DNA from: Ferrimicrobium sp.
GTDB taxonomy: Bacteria; Actinomycetota; Acidimicrobiia; Acidimicrobiales; Acidimicrobiaceae
Direction: 5' to 3'
NCBI RefSeq assembly: GCF_027319265.1
Contig: NZ_DAHVNP010000059.1
Span: 1-64,000 of the forward strand
Length of the DNA: 64,000 bases
Part shown: one piece after another, positions 34,127-42,669 of the stretch
Numbering within the stretch: the first letter of the stretch is position 1
Layout: every line of letters begins with the position of its first letter
Made by a program: the position numbers and the translations under genes
The notes under the pieces: model-generated
Told to the model about the DNA's origin: nothing
What the model saw: only the letters and a program-made list of their open reading frames with translations
The model's database searches: none

Positions 34127-34326
34127 TTCTTGAGGCGTTTCGTCAGCTTTGGGCATTGACGGTAGGTTCGCGTGGTCGGCCGTGGTCGGTGAAACGACAG
34201 CTTCTCTGGTTGAAGTTTCGGATGGAGACCTACGCTGGTCCCGAAGGATCCATGGACTATGGCGAGGTGCTGCGTTTTCTTCGTTGGTCTGCAAGGGAGC
34301 GTGCCAGTTGGAGGCGGTTAGACTAG
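34123..34326 (+). CDS. 67-residue hypothetical protein coupled to the acyl-CoA dehydrogenase
   Basis: The ATG overlaps the upstream TGA by 4 bp, the arrangement used by many certain gene pairs in this window. The product is basic and Trp-rich (W10, W21, W29, W55, W63) and looks largely helical, without a membrane segment. I do not recognise it. A chance reading frame cannot be excluded. Confidence 0.45.
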   Translation: MILEAFRQLWALTVGSRGRPWSVKRQLLWLKFRMETYAGPEGSMDYGEVLRFLRWSARERASWRRLD

Positions 34327-34527
34327 CGCTATGGAGAGTAGAGTCCATGCGTGATAGGCGGTCGAGTGCCGATAGCCGCTTGGTTGGGGACGTCTTCCCC
34401 CACAAGCTAGGTCGGTGTCGCGTTGATGGTTGCTATGTCTCCTTCGAGCCTAAGACCCCCGCCCTCCGAGGATACGCTTTTGAGTATCGCTGTTGTGGTG
34501 ATGGGACGAGGCTGGTCAGGTAACGCC

Positions 34528-35061
34528 ATGGCAGGGGTCCTCGTTCTGAATGCGAGCTACGAGGCTCTCTGTGTTGTTTCGACCCATCGGGCTATTGGCT
34601 TGGTCGTCGTTGGTAAGGCCGATGTGGAGCTAGGGACCTCCACGCTTTTGCATTCGGCTCGTATGGTGATCCCCGAGCCGTCGGTGATCCGGCTTCGCTA
34701 CTTTGTGCGTGTTCCCCATCTGCGAAGAGTCGCACCCACGAAACGAGCTATCTTCGCCCGTGACCAGTATCGGTGTCAGTATTGCGGGGCACCAGCCGAG
34801 AACGTCGACCACGTGATTCCCCGCAGCCGTGGTGGACCACACCGGTGGGATAACGTGGTGGCTTCATGCCGGTCCTGCAACTCGCGGAAACGTGATCGCC
34901 TGTTGTCTGAGACAAACTTCGTGCTGCACCGACCGCCTCAGGTTCCGCGCGGCCGCACCTCGGCCATCATACTGCTCGGCCTCGTTCGAGACGAGTGGAT
35001 TCCCTATCTCGACTACGAATTTGCCGCAGCTGAGCGCCCGTTCCAGGAGCTCAGCGGTTAG
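34528..35061 (+). CDS. HNH endonuclease domain protein
   Basis: 177 residues. The N-terminus VLVLNASYEALCVVSTHRAI is typical of a widespread actinobacterial and cyanobacterial HNH family. The HNH core is CQYCGAPAENVDHVIPRSRG, then N in RWDNVVASCRSC, with two CxxC zinc pairs. Family role is unclear. ATG 34528 was chosen because the conserved N-terminus begins there; the Shine-Dalgarno is weak. The 200 bp upstream contain no recognised gene. Confidence 0.85.
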   Translation: MAGVLVLNASYEALCVVSTHRAIGLVVVGKADVELGTSTLLHSARMVIPEPSVIRLRYFVRVPHLRRVAPTKRAIFARDQYRCQYCGAPAENVDHVIPRSRGGPHRWDNVVASCRSCNSRKRDRLLSETNFVLHRPPQVPRGRTSAIILLGLVRDEWIPYLDYEFAAAERPFQELSG

Positions 35062-35084
35062 CGGATTCGCGACGAGAGAGAACG

Positions 35085-35130
35085 CTGGTGGCTTGGACGG
35101 TGTCTGGTGGCTTGGACGGTGTCTGGTGGA
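35085..35130 (+). repeat. 19-bp tandem repeat after the HNH gene
   Basis: CTGGTGGCTTGGACGGTGT occurs at 35085-35103 and 35104-35122, followed by an 8-bp partial third copy. Confidence 0.95.
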
Positions 35131-35190
35131 GTCGTTGGGTTGACCGACCTTCGATGCCGACGCATCACAAACCGATGGATCCAGCGTCGC

Positions 35191-35742
35191 CTACGAGTGG
35201 GATGGCTTGAGGTCCGTGGTGGCGAGTGCACGGATGGTTGTCGTGTCCTTGCTCGCGAAGATAGGGGTCATCGAGTAGTGCGTGATCGTGGGCTTGGCAT
35301 GATGGTCGACGATGACGAGACCATCGGTATTGGGGAGTCGAAGTCCGTACGGTGTCGTCGCCGGGGATATCAGGATCCGGTCGGGGGCGCTCGACGTTGC
35401 CGTGAGCGTGACCGGGGTCAGACCAAATTGTGGCCCGAGATGTGTCACGACGATGTCACTCAAGCGAGGTGTCACGAGCGTTGGGTAGCCCGCCAGCGTA
35501 CATGCGACACCCCTTCGGGGAGTGATGGTAAGGATTGCAAAGGATGCATGTTGGCTAGTGGCCGGGACGACGGTCGTTTCGGTGACACTTACCTGTTGAG
35601 CGCGACATTCGTTGCGTTGATTGACGAGCCGTTCGTGACTGCCGAGTGTCTGCCCGAGTACGAGCCCAACGAGGATGAACAGTACTGCTAAGACGACGGG
35701 GATAGTGAATGCGCGTCGATAGGGGGGGCGATAGGCCGTCAT
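35191..35742 (-). CDS. Secreted or membrane-anchored hypothetical protein
   Basis: 183 residues: a short basic N-terminus, one membrane helix (about residues 12-32), then an extracytoplasmic domain with two cysteines (ECRAQQ and VACTLAGYP), likely disulfide-bonded. The CTLAGYPTLVT segment resembles the DUF4232 family, but the match is by eye only. ATG 35742 has GAGGAG 5 nt upstream on its strand, whereas a longer frame upstream has none. A frame on the opposite strand covering the same DNA is very Arg-rich and was rejected. Confidence 0.65.
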   Translation of the reverse strand: MTAYRPPYRRAFTIPVVLAVLFILVGLVLGQTLGSHERLVNQRNECRAQQVSVTETTVVPATSQHASFAILTITPRRGVACTLAGYPTLVTPRLSDIVVTHLGPQFGLTPVTLTATSSAPDRILISPATTPYGLRLPNTDGLVIVDHHAKPTITHYSMTPIFASKDTTTIRALATTDLKPSHS

Positions 35743-35914
35743 GTGACTCCTCATTGGACCGAAGGCGAACTCGGTTCGCTCAACAGGATTATCTCCTCCG
35801 CCGCGACGCAACTCCGATGTGCCGAAGTGGCGGAGGGGGAACTTTTGTTGCCGGTGCTACGACTATTGCCGACCCCGTGACTCATGTTGGTCGTCCGAGG
35901 AACGAGGGGACAGC

Positions 35915-36226
35915 TTAGGCCTCCGGTGCAGTCTGGTCTTCACCAGTTGCAGAGTCACCAGTTGCAGAGTCACCAGCTGTCGGCTTGATCTGGTCCTCCT
36001 GTGCATGAATGGCACTGACGAGACGTTCGGTCTCAGATTTTTGCACTTCTGGGGTGATCTCTTCGTTCGCACCACGATAGGTGATGGTGCCGAGTTCGCG
36101 ATACAACGCATCGAGTTGACGCTTCACTTGGAGCTGATCGAGCTTCACCTGACCTTTTTGGGCAGCTTCGGTAGCGGTTTGGCTGAGCGTTTGTGCCTGC
36201 TCCTTGACCTTGTCGAATAGTCCCAT
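35915..36226 (-). CDS. Small coiled-coil protein, unknown function
   Basis: 103 residues starting MGLFDKVKEQAQTLSQ. The first half is an amphipathic Ala/Gln-rich helix (KVKEQ...KGQVKLDQLQ), followed by a helical middle and an acidic tail with two GDSAT repeats. Similar short phasin-like or zinc-ribbon-less proteins occur next to thiL or rpsI in actinobacteria, but I cannot name a family. ATG 36226 is preceded by GAGGAGGA on its strand. An inverted repeat and two TACACT -10-like elements lie upstream. Confidence 0.75.
   Translation of the reverse strand: MGLFDKVKEQAQTLSQTATEAAQKGQVKLDQLQVKRQLDALYRELGTITYRGANEEITPEVQKSETERLVSAIHAQEDQIKPTAGDSATGDSATGEDQTAPEA
35941..35970 (-). repeat. 15-bp tandem duplication within the coiled-coil gene
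   Basis: CACCAGTTGCAGAGT occurs twice in tandem on the plus strand; on the coding strand it gives the GDSAT-GDSAT repeat in the acidic tail. Confidence 0.9.
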
Positions 36227-36248
36227 CGTCTTCCTCCTCATGAGTGTA

Positions 36249-36273
36249 GGATCTCTCCAGTGTAGCGAGATCC
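36249..36273. promoter_or_regulatory. Inverted repeat upstream of the coiled-coil gene
   Basis: GGATCTC (36249-36255) and GAGATCC (36267-36273) form a perfect 7-bp dyad with an 11-bp centre. Minus-strand TACACT elements lie within and just downstream of it, so it may be an operator. Confidence 0.4.
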
Positions 36274-36332
36274 AGCCTAGCCTGCCAGTTGTATTGCCGG
36301 TAGAGCCGATAGTACGGATGCGTTGTATCCAC

Positions 36333-37238
36333 TCAGTGTCGATAGCCCATCGGATCCAGTGGGGCGTCGTGGAGCGTACGATCCGCGGAATTGGGGACGA
36401 TGGTGCCAATGGCAAGTGGCCGTGTGAGTCGCGCCTTGGCAAACTCGCCATAGACGAGATTGGGCTGAGGTGCCGTGAAGAGCAACTCAAAGTCCTCACC
36501 TCCGCCAAGAGCATCGGCGATACCTGCGCCTGGGGCGATTGGCACCGTGTGCAAGTGGAAGCCAACACCTGAGGCGTTGGCAAGTCGGTGAAGATCGAGG
36601 GCCAACCCATCAGAGATGTCGATGGCGGCGTTTGCCCCAGCTCGAGCAGCGGCAAAGCCCTCCTCGATGCGTGCGCTAGGATCTAGGAGTGCCCTCCGGG
36701 TGCGATCATCTAGGTGGCTGGCCTGTGAGAGGTGTGAGAGAGCGACCGATGCCAGGCCAAGGGGTCCAGTGACAAAAATTGTGTCCCCTGCATGCGCGCC
36801 TCCACGGCGCAGCGGTGGTAGAAGTTGGGCCCCGATGGCGGTGACTGAGACCACCACGTTGTCGGACCGCGTGAGGTCGCCTCCGATGAGTTGCGCTCCG
36901 TAGCTTTGGGCCCGACTCTCGATGCCGAGCAGGAGTGCCTCGACATCAAAGTTTTTGGGTGCCGCGATGGTTGAGAGGATCCAGAGTGGCGCGGCAGCCA
37001 TCGCTGCAAGATCAGAGATATTGACCGTCACTGCTTTGGCCCCGATCTGGGCCGGAGTCCAATAGGCGAGATCGAAATGGATTCCTTGGACCAAAGCATC
37101 GGCACAAAGGGTAAGCGAGGTACCCTGAACCGGCATAACGGCCGCATCATCGCCGAGAACTTCCTTGGTCGGATCCCATTTGGCTCGTTGGGCGATACCC
37201 GCGATGAGAGCGAGTTCATCCCACTCTTGACCCGTCAC
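36333..37238 (-). CDS. thiL: Thiamine-monophosphate kinase
   Basis: A 301-residue AIRS/PurM-fold kinase that converts thiamine phosphate to thiamine diphosphate. The metal/ATP motif GDDAAV is near residue 29, VNISDLAAMAAAP follows, and GGDLTRS near residue 120, with SDGLALDL in the C-terminal half. GTG 37238 has a GGAG 4 nt upstream. No other thi gene or TPP riboswitch was seen nearby. It is divergent from pckG. Confidence 0.93.
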   Translation of the reverse strand: MTGQEWDELALIAGIAQRAKWDPTKEVLGDDAAVMPVQGTSLTLCADALVQGIHFDLAYWTPAQIGAKAVTVNISDLAAMAAAPLWILSTIAAPKNFDVEALLLGIESRAQSYGAQLIGGDLTRSDNVVVSVTAIGAQLLPPLRRGGAHAGDTIFVTGPLGLASVALSHLSQASHLDDRTRRALLDPSARIEEGFAAARAGANAAIDISDGLALDLHRLANASGVGFHLHTVPIAPGAGIADALGGGEDFELLFTAPQPNLVYGEFAKARLTRPLAIGTIVPNSADRTLHDAPLDPMGYRH

Positions 37239-37263
37239 CGTACTCCGATCATTGAATGAAAAC

Positions 37264-37293
37264 TTGTTCTGGACGCAATAAATTTGGCATAAT
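37264..37293 (+). promoter_or_regulatory. Candidate pckG promoter
   Basis: TTGTTC (37264-37269), an 18-nt spacer, then CATAAT (37288-37293), in the most A/T-rich stretch of the thiL-pckG gap. A second -10-like TATAAA at 37316 is also possible. The leader to ATG 37392 would be about 90 nt. Confidence 0.5.
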
Positions 37294-37391
37294 CAATCTA
37301 CTGTGTTGAGCACACTATAAAGTTGGTGCATCGTTTGCCTTGCCCGTGTGGATGGCTCGGTCAGGTACAACGAGGGAGGAGTGAGGAACTG

Positions 37392-39173
37392 ATGGAGTTT
37401 ACGAATCCAAAGGTGGTGAACTGGCTCGACGATTGGATCGCATTGATGCAACCCGAACGCAGCGTAGTGTTGAACGCAGATCCCGAGACGAAAGAGATGC
37501 TCGTCTCTACACTGGTAGAGCTTGGTACCATTGAGCCGCTTAACCCGCAGCTGCGACCTGGGAGTTATCTGGCTCGCTCCGATCCCCGAGATGTGGCTCG
37601 TCTTGAGAGCCGAACCCTCATCTGCTCGGAGCGCGAAGAGGACGCTGGTCCGACCAACAACTGGCGTGAGCCTGGTGAGATGAAGGAGATGATGCGCACC
37701 CTCTACGCAGGAGCGATGCGAGGACGAACGATGTATATCATCCCATTCTCCATGGGTGAGGTGGGTTCACCCTTCACGCTCTATGGGATTGAGATTACCG
37801 ACTCTGCCTATGTTGCTCTTTCGATGATGACGATGGCCACCGTTGATGATCGGGTCTTGTCTGCGATCGATGCCGCTGGCGCATTTGTCCCTGCGGTGCA
37901 CTCGGTTGGTTATCCGCTGGCGGGGCGGGACGACGTCGCCTGGCCGTGCAACCCCGAAGACACCTATATCGCCCATTTCCCAGAGACCCGAGAGATTTGG
38001 TCCTATGGCTCAGGCTATGGTGGCAACGCTCTGCTCGGGAAGAAGTGTCTCGCGCTGCGGATCGCCTCTGTGGCAGCGCGCGATGAGGGGTGGCTGGCCG
38101 AACACATGCTGATCCTCAAGCTGACATCGCCGAGGGACGAAGTTTATTATGTAACCGGAGCCTTTCCCAGTGCGTGTGGCAAGACCAATCTTGCGATGCT
38201 CGTTCCGACACGGCCTGGCTGGCGAGCCGAGACGGTGGGCGATGATATCGCCTGGCTGCGCCGTGGCGAGGACGGGCGACTCTGGGCGATCAACCCTGAG
38301 ATGGGCTTCTTTGGTGTCGCTCCAGGTACCTCGGTGAAGACCAATCCGGTTGCAATGGAGACGGTGTCCAAGAACACCATCTTCACCAACTGCGCTCGTA
38401 CCGCAGACGGCGATGTGTGGTGGGAGGGCATGACCAAGGAGCCACCTGAGGGGTTGATCGACTGGCAGGGCAAACCCTATACCGGTGAGGGTCCCGCTGC
38501 CCACCCGAATGCGCGCTTCACGGTCTCGATCCACGAAGCACCCAACCTCGCGAGCGAGCGTGATGGGGTGCCGATATCGGCGATGCTCTTTGGGGGGCGA
38601 CGCTCCAGCCTGGTCCCACTCGTGACTGAGGCGCGTACCTGGGAGCACGGGGTGTTCTTGGGTTCCATTATGGCCTCCGAGACGACGGCGGCAGCTGAAG
38701 GGGCCGTCGGTAGGGTTCGGCGTGATCCGTTTGCCATGCTGCCATTCTGTGGTTATCACATGGGTGATTACTTTGGGCACTGGCTCAGCATGGCCGAGAC
38801 GGATGCGCAGGCGTTGCCAAAAATCTACTTGGTGAACTGGTTCCGTCGTGATGCTGACGGAGGCTTTGTCTGGCCGGGTTATGGAGACAATGTTCGTGTT
38901 CTAGCCTGGATCATCGATCGTCTCGAGGGACGAGTTGATGGTGTCGATAGCCCATTGGGCACGATCCCTTCGGAGGGAGACCTCGATGTCGAAGGGTTGG
39001 AACTTGGACCAGAAGGCTACGATCAGCTCTTCGCGATGAACGCGGAGGAGTTGGAGATGGAGGTGGAGCTGATCCGGGAGCACTACGCCCGCTTTGGGGA
39101 TCACTTGCCCAAGGAGCTCGCCATCCAACTCGAGGAGTTCGACCAAGCCGTCCAGGCTCAGTCGAAGGGGTAG
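37392..39173 (+). CDS. pckG: Phosphoenolpyruvate carboxykinase (GTP)
   Basis: A 593-residue GTP-type PEPCK interconverting oxaloacetate and PEP. The phosphate loop [11 protein letters not shown] is followed by [13 protein letters not shown], with substrate-site motifs SMGEVGSPF and the lysine/metal region [15 protein letters not shown]. Length fits the GTP family rather than the ATP family. ATG 37392 follows GGAGTGAGG; longer in-frame starts lack family similarity. Confidence 0.96.
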   Translation: MEFTNPKVVNWLDDWIALMQPERSVVLNADPETKEMLVSTLVELGTIEPLNPQLRPGSYLARSDPRDVARLESRTLICSEREEDAGPTNNWREPGEMKEMMRTLYAGAMRGRTMYIIPFSMGEVGSPFTLYGIEITDSAYVALSMMTMATVDDRVLSAIDAAGAFVPAVHSVGYPLAGRDDVAWPCNPEDTYIAHFPETREIWSYGSGYGGNALLGKKCLALRIASVAARDEGWLAEHMLILKLTSPRDEVYYVTGAFPSACGKTNLAMLVPTRPGWRAETVGDDIAWLRRGEDGRLWAINPEMGFFGVAPGTSVKTNPVAMETVSKNTIFTNCARTADGDVWWEGMTKEPPEGLIDWQGKPYTGEGPAAHPNARFTVSIHEAPNLASERDGVPISAMLFGGRRSSLVPLVTEARTWEHGVFLGSIMASETTAAAEGAVGRVRRDPFAMLPFCGYHMGDYFGHWLSMAETDAQALPKIYLVNWFRRDADGGFVWPGYGDNVRVLAWIIDRLEGRVDGVDSPLGTIPSEGDLDVEGLELGPEGYDQLFAMNAEELEMEVELIREHYARFGDHLPKELAIQLEEFDQAVQAQSKG

Positions 39174-39505
39174 GAGGCTAGCGCGTATCAGCTGGGCTGC
39201 TGGCGGAGGCGAGCTTGCGGACCGGCGCCGATGCTAAGCCTCGCACGCTAAGCCTCGAATGCCAAGTGATGCTGGCGTGTGAGGCGGCAGGTGTCGTGCC
39301 GGTCTGTGCAACAGGCCACTTGTGTCCGGTGAGCGCACAGCACCGTTCATATCAGAGGGAGATAATCGTTCGGGTCAACTGATGTTGCCTATCGGGACGT
39401 GCCATTACCACATGACATTTGGAGGTGTTGTTCCCAGTCGCTACCCTTGCGGTTCGGCATGGTGAGCCAGCGTTCCGGTGGGAGTGCGCTGGGGAACCCG
39501 ATCAG
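39174..39505. other. Convergent intergenic region
   Basis: About 330 bp between pckG and hemH. It contains GCTAAGCCTCG twice with a 14-bp period (from 39234) but no gene, RNA or clear terminator that I recognise. Confidence 0.5.
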
Positions 39506-40498
39506 TCAGACTCCAGGGAGGCAGCAGGTTTGGTGGCACAGGAGTTCGGCACCGGGGATCTCGTCGTTAGGGTCGCCTCCATCGAGCCAAGCCATCACCA
39601 GCTGGGTCAGCATCTCGATGAATGCTGGCGCGGTGCCAACGGTCGGTAGCCGATCAAAGCTGAGACCGTGGCGAGCTGCCCCATCACGAGCGAGGATGTC
39701 AAGGTCATAGAGCACCTCTTGGTGATCGCTTATGAATCCAATGGGGATGACGATGATCTGGCGAAGCTTTGGGTTGTTGGTGTAGGCATCAGCAATGGCA
39801 TCTCCGATATCGGGGACTAGCCAGGGGGTCCGGGGGCTACCGGACCGACTCTGATAGGCGAGTTCGATGGTGATCGCATCCGGGAGGAGGGATTCGAGAT
39901 GCTGACAGACGTTGGTGAGCTGCTGTTGGTAATCACATGTCTGCGCCATTGCGGTCGGGATCGAATGGGCGGTCGCAAAAATCTTGGTCACGCCGGGCTC
40001 CGGCAACGGGTGAGTGGCTAAGTAATCAGCCAGGATTGAGGTCTCCGCGGCAAGGAAGAGCGGGTGTTGCGAGAAGGGCTTGATGGTGTGGGTTTGAAAT
40101 GCGACCTCACAACCCTCGAGATCCTCGCGATACTGGCGGCAGCCCGAATACGAGCTGTAGGCCGAGGTCGGAATGATGAGCGCTTCATCGACACCGGCTT
40201 GCGCCATCTGTTCGATGGTATCAGCGAGGTACGGATGCCAGTTCCGGTTTCCAAAATAGATGGGGAGATCCACTGCGCGTTCGCTGAGCGCTGCACCCAG
40301 ACGTTCTATCAACTCACGATTCAGTGCATTGAGCGGACTTGAACCGCCGGTCTCGAGGTACTGTTGGGCAACGATCCGCAGGCGATCCTCTGGTACGCCG
40401 CGTCCACGAGTGACGTTCTCCAGGAAGGGCCAGATGTCATCAGGTGCTTCGGGTGATCCGAAGGATTGCCAGAGAATGGCTCGCTTGCCTGTAGCCAT
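39506..40498 (-). CDS. hemH: Ferrochelatase (coproporphyrin type likely)
   Basis: A 330-residue class II chelatase. The catalytic His lies in FATAHSIPTAMA and the Glu in GFISDHQEVLYDLD. Three cysteines near the C-terminus (C321, C325, C326) plus internal cysteines in SGCRQYREDLEGC resemble the [2Fe-2S] ligand set of actinobacterial enzymes, which act on coproporphyrin III. Gram-positive placement favours that activity (inference). It starts 8 bp after the rpmB stop and is probably co-transcribed with it; the ribosome site is weak. Confidence 0.92.
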   Translation of the reverse strand: MATGKRAILWQSFGSPEAPDDIWPFLENVTRGRGVPEDRLRIVAQQYLETGGSSPLNALNRELIERLGAALSERAVDLPIYFGNRNWHPYLADTIEQMAQAGVDEALIIPTSAYSSYSGCRQYREDLEGCEVAFQTHTIKPFSQHPLFLAAETSILADYLATHPLPEPGVTKIFATAHSIPTAMAQTCDYQQQLTNVCQHLESLLPDAITIELAYQSRSGSPRTPWLVPDIGDAIADAYTNNPKLRQIIVIPIGFISDHQEVLYDLDILARDGAARHGLSFDRLPTVGTAPAFIEMLTQLVMAWLDGGDPNDEIPGAELLCHQTCCLPGV

Positions 40499-40505
40499 CG
40501 TCGAG

Positions 40506-40694
40506 TTAGGGCTTTACCAATCTGTTTGTCCGGATGCAAGAGGTGCAGACGTTCCTCCGTCGAGAGGTTCCGTTCTCGAGCACGCGGATGCGTTGGATGT
40601 TCGGATTGAAACGACGCTTGTTACGCTTGTGAGAGTGCGACAGACTCATTCCAAAGCCGGGCTTCTTGCCACAAATTTCGCACACGCTTGCCAC
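40506..40694 (-). CDS. rpmB: 50S ribosomal protein L28
   Basis: 62 residues with the family signature [21 protein letters not shown] and a second CTSC pair near the end, so this is the zinc-binding (C+) form. GTG 40694 has GGAG 7 nt upstream; a longer in-frame extension is not conserved. It is divergent from the DAK gene, as in other actinobacteria. Confidence 0.96.
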   Translation of the reverse strand: MASVCEICGKKPGFGMSLSHSHKRNKRRFNPNIQRIRVLENGTSRRRNVCTSCIRTNRLVKP

Positions 40695-40754
40695 GATGGG
40701 GCTCCCTTCGGAAACGGTTTTAAACAACTGGACTCAAGAGTCGACCCTCTAGGC

Positions 40755-40760
40755 TATCAT
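40755..40760 (+). promoter_or_regulatory. Putative -10 of a leaderless DAK-gene transcript
   Basis: TATCAT lies 7 nt before GTG 40768 with no ribosome site. A palindromic GACTCAAGAGTC-type sequence lies about 20 bp upstream. Confidence 0.45.
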
Positions 40761-40767
40761 GCCCTGA

Positions 40768-42399
40768 GTGGAGTCAGGGCAGTTTCGGCGTTCCAATCAG
40801 GTTGCAGAGGGTTTGCGCGCGGCGCGTGTCGGTTTACAACGGCATTACGCCGCTGTTGACCGGTTGAATGTGTTCCCCGTTCCTGACGGCGATACCGGTT
40901 CGAATATGCTCGCTACGTTGGCCGCTGGTGTCAAAGCCCTCGATGAATTAGGAGATCAACTGGATGCCGACTGGTATCGAGTGGTTGCCAAGGCGAGCCT
41001 GCTTGGCGCTCGCGGAAACTCCGGGGTGATTCTCTCCCAGATTCTCCAGGCGATGCTGCGGAGGTTGCCGGATGACCTTCCCCTTGCGGAGGCCTGGCAT
41101 GCAGCGCTCGTTGAAGGTTCTGAGGCGGCCACCAGTGCGGTCTTGAATCCGAAGCAGGGTACCATCTTGAGCGTCATCGCTGCCGGCGCAGCGTCGCCTA
41201 TTGAGCCGATAGGTGAGAGTCTGGTGCGCATGCGAGAAGCGTTGATCAAGACACCCGAACAGCTGGAGGTGCTCAAGCGCGCTGGGGTTGTTGACTCTGG
41301 CGGCGCGGGACTGATCGTGGTTCTTGAGGCGTTCGCCGATGCGCTCGGTGTCGAGGTTGCCGATGCTGGGACCTATCCGTGGCTTGAACACGCCGCCGAT
41401 CTCACCGCTCCCGTTCTGCCTGACCTCTCGTCGGTTGAACTCGACAGTGCTGGAGAATCTGAGATGCGCTTTGAAGTGATGTTCTCGCTCGAGTCTAGCG
41501 ATCAGCGAGTTACGGCCATGAAGACGGTTTGGTCAGGGATTGGTGACTCTATTGTGGTGGTTGGCGCCGAGGGCATCTATCGGTGCCACGTACACACCAA
41601 CGAGATTGGCCCTGCGATCGAGGCAGGCATCCAGGCAGGTACGGTCTCCGATATCAGCGTCACCGACCTTGTCCACCAAGTTGATGAGCTCACGTGGGTA
41701 CGCGAGGGTCTCGCCGCACCGGCCGCTGCTCAACTTGACCAACGCACCGCTGTGGTTGCGGTTGCGGCTGGCGCTGGCGTGGCGAGACTCTTTAAGTCGT
41801 TCGGCGTTCAGTCGGTGGTGATGGGAGGGCAAGGTAGGAATCCGTCCATCAAGGAGCTCTTAGACGCGGTGCAATCAGCAAATTCGCACTCGGTGTTGCT
41901 ACTCCCTAACAACTCCAACATTCAGGCGGCGGCCCAGTCGGTGGTTTCGTTGGTCGATAAAAAAGAGGTCTTGATCATCCCTACCGTGAATGTGCTCGAG
42001 GGCTTTGCCGCATTGATGGCCTTTGATCCTGAGTCGGAGAGTGCCGTCAATCTCGAACGTATGACCCAAGCCGCGCGCCGAGTCTCGTGGGGAGAGGTCA
42101 CGACCGCGGTGAGAGCTGGAACGTACGAACATGGGACCTTCTCGGTGGGCTGCTTCATTGCTCTCAGCGCGGAGGGAATTGTCGCCGCAGCTGACGACCT
42201 TGAGCAGGTCGTGTTAGCGTTGATTGCGTCGCTGGTGCACGAAGGATCTGAGATCGTTACCGTACTGATCGGGGAGGGTGTGGACTCTGGCCGTGCTACT
42301 ACGATCGTGAGGAAGGTTGAGGAGATCTATCACGAACTGACGGTGGAGGTACTCCATGGCGATCAACCCCTGTACCCCTTTTTGGTCGGTGTCGAGTGA
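40768..42399 (+). CDS. DAK2/DegV-fusion kinase subunit (FakA-like)
   Basis: 543 residues. The N-terminal DhaL/DAK2 domain has FPVPDGDTGSNM and LLGARGNSGVILSQ, the ATP- and Mg-binding loops, and a C-terminal YloV/DegV-like part follows. This architecture matches FakA, which phosphorylates FakB-bound fatty acids for phospholipid synthesis; no fakB is in the window. Position between rpmB and recG is conserved in many Gram-positives. GTG 40768 gives the family N-terminus. Confidence 0.9.
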   Translation: MESGQFRRSNQVAEGLRAARVGLQRHYAAVDRLNVFPVPDGDTGSNMLATLAAGVKALDELGDQLDADWYRVVAKASLLGARGNSGVILSQILQAMLRRLPDDLPLAEAWHAALVEGSEAATSAVLNPKQGTILSVIAAGAASPIEPIGESLVRMREALIKTPEQLEVLKRAGVVDSGGAGLIVVLEAFADALGVEVADAGTYPWLEHAADLTAPVLPDLSSVELDSAGESEMRFEVMFSLESSDQRVTAMKTVWSGIGDSIVVVGAEGIYRCHVHTNEIGPAIEAGIQAGTVSDISVTDLVHQVDELTWVREGLAAPAAAQLDQRTAVVAVAAGAGVARLFKSFGVQSVVMGGQGRNPSIKELLDAVQSANSHSVLLLPNNSNIQAAAQSVVSLVDKKEVLIIPTVNVLEGFAALMAFDPESESAVNLERMTQAARRVSWGEVTTAVRAGTYEHGTFSVGCFIALSAEGIVAAADDLEQVVLALIASLVHEGSEIVTVLIGEGVDSGRATTIVRKVEEIYHELTVEVLHGDQPLYPFLVGVE

Positions 42400-42669
42400 C
42401 GCGGGGACATGACTGAGCTTGCGTGGTGACCGTGAGTCACGGGTCGGTGGGAGCAACGTTTCGTAACAGCCATGGTGGGACCAAGGGCGTGGCGGGATAG
42501 ATCCACGGTGGGATGCGGCTCATGACGTTGGCCTACGCTCAGTTCCTAGCGCGTTCGGGCGTGGCGTGAGGTGATTCGTCCCTCCGATGCGCGACTGCGA
42601 CCGCTCTCTCTTTGGAATGGTGTCCGTACTAGCCTGTGATCAACGAGAGAAGTGGAGGTTAAGTCCCTC

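Noticed and set aside
35107-35691. A 194-codon plus-strand frame after the HNH gene
   Set aside because: It lies opposite the membrane-anchored protein gene at 35191-35742, is extremely Arg/Asp-rich with no motif, and has no ribosome site. The minus-strand frame has a membrane helix and a GAGGAG site.
37301-37318. GTGT-TGAGC-ACAC dyad before pckG as an operator
   Set aside because: Only four paired bases per arm; not supportable.
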